The notes under the pieces are model-generated. The model searched no databases. It worked only from the letters and a program-made list of their open reading frames with translations, and had not been told where the DNA came from. From the NCBI RefSeq assembly GCF_003590775.1, contig NZ_QYUM01000004.1:930001-994000 (forward strand): 64,000 nt of DNA. Reading direction: 5' to 3'. Each line of letters starts with the position of its first letter. The first letter of the stretch is position 1. Source of the DNA: Sphingomonas cavernae (GTDB lineage: Bacteria > Pseudomonadota > Alphaproteobacteria > Sphingomonadales > Sphingomonadaceae). Positions 53,854 through 60,748 of this stretch are shown one piece after another. The translations under genes were made by a program, and so were the position numbers.

Positions 53854-55230
53854 TTACCGGCGCGTGCATGCGTCGCCGGATCGGTCGGGGAGTAGCTCAG
53901 CCTGGTAGAGCACTGTCTTCGGGAGGCAGGGGCCGGAGGTTCGAATCCTCTCTCCCCGACCAACATTTCTGCGGTTTTTCGATTGGGACGATAGCGCTAT
54001 CTCCGGTGTTTGCCCGGTGAAAGCTCGCGGCACCTGTCTTGCGATCTCCTCTATGATCTCTTCGGTTACCGCCAAGGCACGGCCCAGATAGCCTGGTTCG
54101 AAAGGCGCATAGGCATCAGACGTGCTGCTGTGTTTCCTGTGCCCGAGCATCATCTGGCCCTCGACCCAGTCGCGCTCTCCCAGTCGCTGGCGGCCAAGTT
54201 TGGCCATGGATCGTCGGATCAGCTTCAGACCGGTTTCGCCCTGGCGCGGAAGCCCCAGCGCATCGAGCATCGATTCGAACGCCGTTTTCACTGTGTCCAC
54301 CTTCACGTAGAAACCGTCACTCGCTTTGAGAAGATCGACCATCTGACGCGCGACTGGGACGATCGGGCGATATTTCTTGGTCTGCGCCCGCCCTTTAGGA
54401 TTGAGGTTGAGCGCCCGGTGTTGGGGGTGCCATTGATGCCGTGCCGGCGCCGTGGAGACATCGTGCGCCGCGTCGGGCCTGGCCCAGGTGGCCACGCTGA
54501 TGCGCAGGAAGCGCAACAAATTATCGCGACTTTTCTGAGGCTGACCAGTCTTCACATTGAGCTCGAGTGCATAATCGAACATGCGAGCAAGCATCGGAAT
54601 ATCGGCACGATAGGATGGTGTGCGGCTGACTTCGTCGGGCTTCTTTGCAATGAAGGCGGCTGGAAACAGGGTGTGCTTGCGTCGATGCGCGAGATTTATT
54701 GCTGCCGCCAGCATGCGAACACTTGCCTCGACCGTGCCCGGCGCCCGATCGCGAACCTTACCCCTGGGGCTAACGACCGGCACGTCGATTGCCCAGTCCC
54801 TGAACATTTCGATCCAGTCCTCATCGACATCCTCGCACAGCGTTTCCAGCCGACCGGTCTCGGAGAGAAAATTGCCGACATGGGCAAGGCGGGCGCGAAT
54901 TGCTTCGATCGAAGGTCGCGCTTGGCGGACGATGAGATAATCGGCGATCGCCGTCGTCAGAAGATAGCGATTTGCCGAACGAAGCTGCTGGCCGCATGTC
55001 GGACACAGCGTTTCGCCCCGCTCACGCTCCAGGTAGAGCCGATCCAGCGCTATCTCGGCTTCTTCAACAATCGCTGTAGCCGTTGAGCGGCTTCGATTTC
55101 GTCCCGATTGGGCATCGTACCAGACGATCTGCAAATAAGGTGATCGCAGCGTTCCGTCACCGCAGGTGTCCCATTCAAGCCGGTATCGTCCTCTGGCGTA
55201 GAGTGGAGTTCGGTTAGACGTTGTCGACAT
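53854..55230 (-). CDS. Tyrosine-recombinase integrase ending across tRNA-Pro
   Basis: A 458-aa site-specific integrase. The N-terminal part has a zinc-ribbon-like CPTCGQQL, a SAM-like core-binding domain (SIEAIRARLAHVGNFLSETG) and a catalytic domain with ATWARPDAAHD (first Arg), LIRRSMAKLGRQRLGE and MMLGHRKHSSTSDAYAPFEP (His and the nucleophile Tyr). The HxxR box is atypical: Arg stands where His is usual. The last 30 residues (ERIRTSGPCLPKTVLYQAE) are antisense tRNA-Pro, so the C terminus spans the attachment junction. Confidence 0.85.
   Translation of the reverse strand: MSTTSNRTPLYARGRYRLEWDTCGDGTLRSPYLQIVWYDAQSGRNRSRSTATAIVEEAEIALDRLYLERERGETLCPTCGQQLRSANRYLLTTAIADYLIVRQARPSIEAIRARLAHVGNFLSETGRLETLCEDVDEDWIEMFRDWAIDVPVVSPRGKVRDRAPGTVEASVRMLAAAINLAHRRKHTLFPAAFIAKKPDEVSRTPSYRADIPMLARMFDYALELNVKTGQPQKSRDNLLRFLRISVATWARPDAAHDVSTAPARHQWHPQHRALNLNPKGRAQTKKYRPIVPVARQMVDLLKASDGFYVKVDTVKTAFESMLDALGLPRQGETGLKLIRRSMAKLGRQRLGERDWVEGQMMLGHRKHSSTSDAYAPFEPGYLGRALAVTEEIIEEIARQVPRAFTGQTPEIALSSQSKNRRNVGRGERIRTSGPCLPKTVLYQAELLPDRSGDACTRR
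53886..53962 (+). tRNA. tRNA-Pro (CGG)
   Basis: A complete 77-nt cloverleaf: acceptor CGGGGAG / CTCCCCG, D arm GCTC / GAGC, anticodon stem CTGTC / GGCAG around TTCGGGA (anticodon CGG), and T arm with GTTCGAAT. The 3' ACCA is encoded. It is the left junction of a mobile region: the integrase on the minus strand reads through it in antisense. Confidence 0.97.
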
Positions 55231-55651
55231 CGATTACGTTGTTCCTCTGCAGCGCGTTCCTGGATCAACTCACCCACCCCGACGGCATTAAGTAGATCGA
55301 GCGCGTCGGCGCAGAGCCTAATGCCTTTTCCCTTATCCGTTTGGCGTGACCAATGACGGGCAACCTGGGACAGATCAGCGGCCATTATCGATACCGAAAA
55401 CCGTTGCCATCAAATCTCCAACTTTGCCGCGTCGGCTACCTTCATGGACTAGACGGTCTACCACCATCCTCTTTGACGCCATCGGGGCTCGTGTCCCTGT
55501 TGGTTCAGGGACGTTCACTCGCGTCTCCCGCCGAGCGCCGGGTGCCCCCAAGTTCAAGCCGTAATGATCAGGCCATTGCCGCAAATCTCATATGGCGGTC
55601 TTGACGCACCATGACGCTCCATGAAGCGGCCCACGACAGTTCTCTTTGATG
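55231..55651. other. Gap between two integrases, no supported gene
   Basis: Short frames occur here (for example minus-strand 55050-55385, whose 3' half overlaps the integrase in another frame), but none has a recognisable motif or a clear ribosome-binding site. The CTCTTTGACGCCATC and CTCTTTGATGCTACG segments near 55470 and 55640 are similar to each other and may be short repeats. Confidence 0.45.
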
Positions 55652-56950
55652 CTACGCCGCCTTGAGAAGCGGCACGACGGCGCGCGCTGCGAGCTCGTCG
55701 AGTCCTTCGGTGATCCAGCGTGAATAGTGTTTTTCGATCATCGCAACCGACGTGTCATGGAGCGCGGCAACCAATCGAATGGGGAGGCCCATGCGAATGG
55801 AGCGGACGATCGAGCTGTGGCGGAGCGCATAAGGGATCACGCCGGGCAACCCGGCGGCCTCCACTACCCTGTTCCACCATCTCGTCATTTCGGACGGTGT
55901 TTTCCATGGTTGCCGGGCCACCCTCTCCCAATTGGTCGGGCTGGTTTGTTTGTATCGCCAGCGCTCCAGCAGCGGTGCATCGAACGGCCGATCTTCAATC
56001 GCGGGACGCAGAGCCTCGATAATGTCGGCTCCAACTTGCACGCGAATATGAGCGCTCACCTTCTTGCCTCGACCTTTGCGCGACGGAGGAACAAGCAGCC
56101 GCCGGCTTTGGGGCTGAACGTCGCGTACGAACATGCGCGCCAATTGTGAGAAGCGCGCGCCGGTCGCCGCGAGCAGTATCGCCAGCAGGGCATAGTCAGA
56201 GTCCTCGTCGAGCTCTTGGGCTTTCTCCAATATATCGCGGATCTGATTGTCGCTGAGTATCTGATTGTCCCGAGCATCAGCTTGATCCGCCGCCTCTTCG
56301 ACGAAGATCGGCTTCAAGCCGAACTTGATCGTGACCGGCAAGTCCTTGGGCAAGCCTTGGCGGTTCTCCTCGAAAGCACTATTCAAGGCCGCCTTCAGTT
56401 CCGATACAACACGCTGCTTGCTGGATCCGGTCAGTCCGGTGAAACGTCGTTGCCAGTTGCGAAGGTCCAGTTCGGTGAGATCGCGAAGCTTGATGTCGAT
56501 GAGTGCCGCGTCCTTGAGGGCGTAAGCGCCGAGCTTGTAAGACGCCGTCGATCGAACCGGTCGCCCCACCTGCGCACTTCGCCGCTCGTCGCGCATCTTG
56601 ATATATGCATTGACGGCGTGGCGAACCGTCATGTTTGGATCGATCATCCTCCCGCCATTGGCTTGCTGCTCGATCCACTCATTGGCCTTGTCGAGCGCCT
56701 GCTTCCAATTCAGGATGGTGACACCATTCGCTTCGCAACCGTCATCGGCCACGCCCAGCGAAATGCGCACATAGTCATCGGCTGACCCAGTCGCGCGATA
56801 CCTGGCGAACCACCTGCCTCCGCGAGGGCCCCGATAGTAGCCAATATGGCGGCCTTCTGATATCATGCGCCAATAAGGATGATGGCGCACCTTTAGGCGC
56901 GCCCGAGCGCTACGCTCCTGAAGTCTGATCTCCCTTGAAGCTCTTCCCAT
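55652..56950 (-). CDS. Tyrosine-recombinase integrase, phage type
   Basis: A 432-aa integrase with an arm-binding N terminus (residues about 20-70, YWRMISEGRHIGYYRGPRGGRW), a SAM-like core-binding domain (about 105-200) and the catalytic domain. Catalytic residues are the Arg in TGARFSQLARMF, the RHSSIVR box and the Tyr in MIEKHYSRWI. The family's second His is visible in ALHDTSV. The fold and residues are intact. It lies between the tRNA-Pro integrase and a partial tRNA-Glu. Upstream is an AT-rich 100-bp stretch. Confidence 0.88.
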   Translation of the reverse strand: MGRASREIRLQERSARARLKVRHHPYWRMISEGRHIGYYRGPRGGRWFARYRATGSADDYVRISLGVADDGCEANGVTILNWKQALDKANEWIEQQANGGRMIDPNMTVRHAVNAYIKMRDERRSAQVGRPVRSTASYKLGAYALKDAALIDIKLRDLTELDLRNWQRRFTGLTGSSKQRVVSELKAALNSAFEENRQGLPKDLPVTIKFGLKPIFVEEAADQADARDNQILSDNQIRDILEKAQELDEDSDYALLAILLAATGARFSQLARMFVRDVQPQSRRLLVPPSRKGRGKKVSAHIRVQVGADIIEALRPAIEDRPFDAPLLERWRYKQTSPTNWERVARQPWKTPSEMTRWWNRVVEAAGLPGVIPYALRHSSIVRSIRMGLPIRLVAALHDTSVAMIEKHYSRWITEGLDELAARAVVPLLKAA

Positions 56951-57085
56951 GACGGCGCTCGAAAAATATCACCAATGCATCACCAATAGATATACGTAAA
57001 CGACTGTGGATTTTCAAGGTAGGTTTTGCGATAAATGCTTGATTTTACTTAGTCCATACTTGTCCACAGACGTTTTTTATTTACG

Positions 57086-57129
57086 CTTTCACGGCTGAAA
57101 CACGGGTTCGATTCCCGTAGGGGTCACCA
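57086..57129 (+). other. 3' fragment of tRNA-Glu, probable attachment core
   Basis: CTTTCACGGCTGAAACACGG through the T arm ACGGG-TTCGATT-CCCGT, acceptor AGGGGTC and ACCA is the 3' part of a tRNA whose anticodon loop is TTC. The 5' half is absent: the preceding AT-rich sequence cannot fold onto it. The segment starts in the anticodon loop and ends at CCA, typical of the core used by tyrosine integrases. A P4-type integrase begins 165 bp away. Confidence 0.8.
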
Positions 57130-57185
57130 CCACCCTCTCTCAGAGGGTGCCATGACATGCCATAAACGGCTGTTTTACGTGCATT

Positions 57186-57293
57186 ATGTGTGGTATGATC
57201 GTCTCGATCGGACTGCCCAGATACCACCACATACCAGCATGATGATGGTATTTCTGATGGCAGCGCACCGGTCACCGGAGCGGAGATACCATC
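57186..57293. promoter_or_regulatory. Cluster of ATACCA/TGGTAT sites before the integrase
   Basis: Five copies of the hexamer occur in about 100 bp: TGGTAT at 57191 and 57246, and ATACCA at 57221, 57231 and 57286. Two are spaced exactly 10 bp apart. They lie between the tRNA-Glu fragment and the integrase ATG at 57294. They could be integrase arm-binding sites or operators for the integrase promoter. Confidence 0.4.
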
Positions 57294-58544
57294 ATGGCTT
57301 CCACGGCAAGACCCAGGTCGGGATTGTCGGCCGTCGCGATCAAGGCGGCCAAAGGACGCAAAAAGCCCTACAAACTCACCGATCGTGATGGCCTCTATCT
57401 GCTGGTGACGCCATCGGGTGGCCGCTACTGGCGCATGAACTACCGGCATCTCGGCAAGCAGAAGACGCTGGCCTTCGGCGTCTGGCCCGATACCGGTCTC
57501 GCAGAGGCGCGCGAACACCGCGATGCAGCTCGCAAGGTGCTGGCGCGCGGCGACGATCCCGCTGAGCGAATCAGGCTCGAGCGGATCGCCGCAAGCGTTG
57601 CCGCTGCCAACAGTTTCAAGGCGGTTGCCGACGAGTGGCTGGGCAAGGTCGAGCGCGAAGGCCGGTCGGCCGCCACGATGAAGAAGCTGCGCTGGCTGCT
57701 CGATTACATCAATGCCTCAATCGGCAAGCGTCCGATCGCCTCAATCTCGGCGCAGGAACTGCTTGTGATGCTGCGCAAGATGGAGGGCAAGGAACGCTAC
57801 GAGACCGCCAAGCGGCTGCGCAGCACCTGCTCGCAGATATTCCGCTTTGCGATCGCCACCGCACGCGCCGAGCGCGATGTCGCGGCCGATCTACGCGGCG
57901 CGTTGATCGCGCCCAAGCCCGTTCACCGGGCGGCTATCACCGCGCCCAAGAAAGCCGGCGCTCTGCTCCGCGCGCTTGATGCCTTTGAGGGCCATTTCAA
58001 CACCAGGGCCGCGCTGCGGCTGCTGCCGCATGTGTTCGTGCGCCCTGGCGAACTACGCTTTGCCGAATGGGCAGATTTCGACTTGGACAAGGCGGTCTGG
58101 ACGGTCCCGGCGCACAAGACCAAGATGCGGCGCGCGCATACCATCCCCCTCTCCCGCCAAGCGCTCGCCATCCTCGCCACCATCGAGCACGACGCGGACT
58201 ATAGCCGCTTCCTGTTCCCTTCGCTTCGCTCGCTCGACCGGCCGATGTCGGAGAACACGATCAACGCCGCGCTGAGGCGCATGGGCTATGCACAGGATGA
58301 AATGACCGGGCATGGCTTTCGCGCGATGGCCGCGACGCTGCTCAACGAGATGGGGCTCTGGCATCCCGACGCGATCGAGCGTCAGCTTGCGCACTGTGAT
58401 AATAACGCGGTGCGCCGCGCCTATACACGCGGCGAATATTGGGATGAACGCGTCCGCATGATGCAGCACTGGTCCGATCATCTCGATTTCCTGCGCGGCG
58501 GGGCAAAGCTGATTGAGGGAAAATTCCCTCAGGCGCGGGGCTGA
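57294..58544 (+). CDS. P4-type tyrosine integrase (DUF4102 arm domain)
   Basis: A 416-aa integrase of the prophage P4/CP4-57 kind. Residues about 10-95 form the DUF4102 arm-binding domain (LSAVAIKAAKGRKKPYKLTDRDGLYLLVTPSGGRYWRMNYR). The core-binding domain follows, and the catalytic domain has R250 (VRPGELRFAEW), H340 and R343 (HGFRAMA), H367 (QLAHCDNNAVRRAY) and nucleophile Y377. It is complete. Such integrases carry genomic islands into tRNA 3' ends; the adjacent tRNA-Glu fragment is the expected target. The cargo to the right would be AlpA and the conflict genes. Confidence 0.93.
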   Translation: MASTARPRSGLSAVAIKAAKGRKKPYKLTDRDGLYLLVTPSGGRYWRMNYRHLGKQKTLAFGVWPDTGLAEAREHRDAARKVLARGDDPAERIRLERIAASVAAANSFKAVADEWLGKVEREGRSAATMKKLRWLLDYINASIGKRPIASISAQELLVMLRKMEGKERYETAKRLRSTCSQIFRFAIATARAERDVAADLRGALIAPKPVHRAAITAPKKAGALLRALDAFEGHFNTRAALRLLPHVFVRPGELRFAEWADFDLDKAVWTVPAHKTKMRRAHTIPLSRQALAILATIEHDADYSRFLFPSLRSLDRPMSENTINAALRRMGYAQDEMTGHGFRAMAATLLNEMGLWHPDAIERQLAHCDNNAVRRAYTRGEYWDERVRMMQHWSDHLDFLRGGAKLIEGKFPQARG

Positions 58545-58670
58545 GCGAGGTCCGAGATGGGATACCCCGGCTCCCGCCCATCGCGGGTCAATTCGAGGGA
58601 CGGAAGCCGGACATCCGCAGTGGGAGTTGCGGACAATATCCTTCAAGCGCAAGTTGATAGGCGCGGCAAG

Positions 58671-58886
58671 TCAAACGCGGCCATGATCGTCGACATGGTA
58701 GAACATCGGGTTCTTCATCCATTCGTTGACTGCGGACTCGCGCCAGCCGGCACAGCGCGTGCTGATCGCGATCTGTCTGGGGAAGCTGCCATGCTGGATC
58801 TTCCTGTACAGCGTGGCGCGGCTGAGGCCGGTGCGTTCGAGTACGGTGGGCAGTCGGAGGATGCGGTCGGGGGCGTTAGTCATCAT
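58671..58886 (-). CDS. AlpA-type excisionase/regulator
   Basis: A 71-aa helix-turn-helix protein of the AlpA/MerR-like excisionase group: RILRLPTVLERTGLSRATLYRKIQHGSFPRQIAI. Such proteins regulate or assist P4-type integrases. AAGGA lies just upstream; either the first ATG (58886) or the second (58883) is possible. It points back toward the integrase, and the two converge. The C terminus keeps the W-EWM pattern (GWRESAVNEWMKNP). Confidence 0.85.
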   Translation of the reverse strand: MMTNAPDRILRLPTVLERTGLSRATLYRKIQHGSFPRQIAISTRCAGWRESAVNEWMKNPMFYHVDDHGRV

Positions 58887-59368
58887 GAAATCCTTTCAGG
58901 CTGTCTGTGCTGTCATGGTCCCCTCCCGCATATTGAGACCAAGCTTCTGAAAAGACGCAAGAGTGTGAGAAACAGCGTTGGCGGCAAGTGTCGTTCTCTG
59001 TCGTCCGCTGTCGTTCCCAGTCGTTCTCAGGCGTGGAAAAGAATTTTTCGAGCGCGGCCGAAAGCGCCAATACTGACACCTCCTGAGAACAATGATTCAC
59101 CCGCCTCGACCGCCGACAATGGATGGCAGGTCAGTGATTCGGCCTGCGCCGCAGCGGTTCGGCGGGCGTCGCGCATCCTGGTCCCGCAGCGTTGCGCCGC
59201 AAGCCGCGCTGCGCGCGGCTCCTCCTCGTTGTTCCGGCCCTTCGGGTGCGGCGCACCTCTGTTGCGGGACCGGGCTGGGCTTCCGCCGCCCGCCGATCCG
59301 AGGTTCGAGGAACAATATTGGGCAATTGCTCTTGCCAAGTGCCGGGGATTGCCGGAAGAATCCTGCTG
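58887..59368. other. Gap holding a 10-bp tandem repeat, no supported gene
   Basis: Four copies of a 10-bp unit run from 58987 to 59026: TGTCGTTCTC, TGTCGTCCGC, TGTCGTTCCC, AGTCGTTCTC. A fifth, degenerate copy follows. The unit equals one helical turn, so a protein could bind each copy on one face. The rest of the gap is GC-rich with no convincing ORF. Minus-strand 58876-59100 is open but shows no family motif. Confidence 0.55.
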
Positions 59369-60301
59369 ATGCGGACCGGGATCGATCACCTTCCTGCAGC
59401 AAAGCAGCGCGAGCTTGAGCGCGTCGTGGAAGTCCTGTTCGAGGAGTTTCGCGAAGCGACCCAGCATGCGACCGGCCGGCGCAAGGCAGGCCGCATCCTC
59501 AAGATCATCCTCTTCGGCAGTCATGCGCGCGGCGACTGGGTCGATGCACCGCTCGACGCCAACCAGTACAAGTCCGATTTCGATATCCTGATCATCGTCA
59601 GCCAGAAGGAACTGGCAGACAGGGCGGCATACTGGGCGAAGGCCGAGGAAAGGCTGATCCGCGCCTACACCATCGAGAAGACACTCAAGACCCCGGTCAA
59701 CTTCATCGTCCACTCGCTGCGCGAGGTGAATGACGGGCTGGCGCATGGCCGCGTGTTCTTCATGGAAGTCGCCAAGGAAGGCATCGCACTTTACGAGGCC
59801 GACGAGAGCGAACTACACCAGCCCAAGCCCAAGACACCCGAACAGGCGCTGGCAGCGGCAAAGGAATATTTCGATGAGTGGATGCCGCTCGCGACGAGTT
59901 CTCAAAAAATCTATCTATTCTGTGTGTCCCAACATGAATACCGCGACGCGGCTTTCAACCTTCACCAGGCGACCGAACGCCTCTACCACTGTCTGCTGCT
60001 GACGCTGACTTTCTACACGCCCTACAATCACAATATCGCGTTCCTGCGGTCACAGGCAGAGCGGCTCGACCGCAGGCTATTCGACATCTGGCCCGGCACC
60101 TCGCGCAAGGAGCGCGCGATGTTCCAGAAGTTGAAGGAAGCCTATGTGAAGGCGCGCTATTCCAAACACTATCGGATCAGCGATGAAGAACTTGCATGGC
60201 TGGGCGGGCGCGTCGAGGCCTTGGGTCAGGCGGTCCACCAGATTTGTTCTGAACGCATCGCAGAATTGGAGAAGGCGGCTGCAGAGGGCGCGAGGGCATA
60301 G
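59369..60301 (+). CDS. Nucleotidyltransferase-HEPN fusion protein
   Basis: A 310-aa protein. The N-terminal minimal nucleotidyltransferase has GSHARG at 50-55 and SDFD at 69-72, the usual GSxxRG and DxD signature. The C-terminal half (about 165-300) is an all-helical HEPN-type domain (HEYRDAAFNLHQATERLYHCLLL, NHNIAFLRSQAE) with basic KARYSKHYR near residue 260. MNT and HEPN are usually separate antitoxin and RNase-toxin genes; here they are fused. I chose ATG 59369. It is part of the mobile region and probably has a conflict role. Confidence 0.82.
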   Translation: MRTGIDHLPAAKQRELERVVEVLFEEFREATQHATGRRKAGRILKIILFGSHARGDWVDAPLDANQYKSDFDILIIVSQKELADRAAYWAKAEERLIRAYTIEKTLKTPVNFIVHSLREVNDGLAHGRVFFMEVAKEGIALYEADESELHQPKPKTPEQALAAAKEYFDEWMPLATSSQKIYLFCVSQHEYRDAAFNLHQATERLYHCLLLTLTFYTPYNHNIAFLRSQAERLDRRLFDIWPGTSRKERAMFQKLKEAYVKARYSKHYRISDEELAWLGGRVEALGQAVHQICSERIAELEKAAAEGARA

Positions 60302-60748
60302 GGACGGCGTTCGCCCGACATTGCCGTCAGCCAACCGCCCGCCACACCCGAAGCGGACATCCTCTTTTCTCGCCCTTGTTGGCGACTGCGTCGGACGATC
60401 CTAATTGTCCGCAATTGGCGCGCGATCGATGAAAGGAGACGTTCGTTCAGATGAACGAACGCTGTCTGCATCGCGCCCTCATTTAAGTCATAGCCGGCCG
60501 CGAGAAGGCCGCCCGAAACCTGCCGTTCGCGCATGTCGGAACAGGATGTCAGCGACGCTCTTGATCTCCGCAGTGCGGGCAGGCGCCGTACAACGCCTGA
60601 TATCCGACACTGGAATCTCACACATCCGCAGGCGCGGGACATTGAATTTCTTCCGCCGCCAAGGTGTACGAGCGACGGAAAAGCGCGCCGCCTGCAGCTA
60701 GGTAAAACTTCTGCCCGGTCAGCGTACAGTCGAGCCGCAGTAAACCTG
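60302..60748. other. Gap with a 22-bp palindrome, no supported gene
   Basis: CGTTCGTTCA-GA-TGAACGAACG at 60440-60461 is a perfect inverted repeat with 10-bp arms. The remaining sequence holds only shadow frames (for example 60226-60642 minus) without family motifs. The two flanking genes converge on this gap. Confidence 0.5.

Noticed and set aside
55050-55385. Minus-strand 111-codon frame upstream of the tRNA-Pro integrase
   Set aside because: Its 3' half overlaps the integrase coding region in another frame by 180 bp, it has no recognisable motif and its end looks like out-of-frame integrase sequence.
58876-59100. Minus-strand 74-codon frame containing the 10-bp repeat
   Set aside because: It overlaps the alpA start, has no family motif and its composition follows the tandem repeat; I treat the region as non-coding.
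60226-60642. Minus-strand 138-codon frame between MNT-HEPN and GAP1
   Set aside because: It overlaps the end of the MNT-HEPN gene on the other strand and shows no domain; probably a chance frame in GC-rich DNA.
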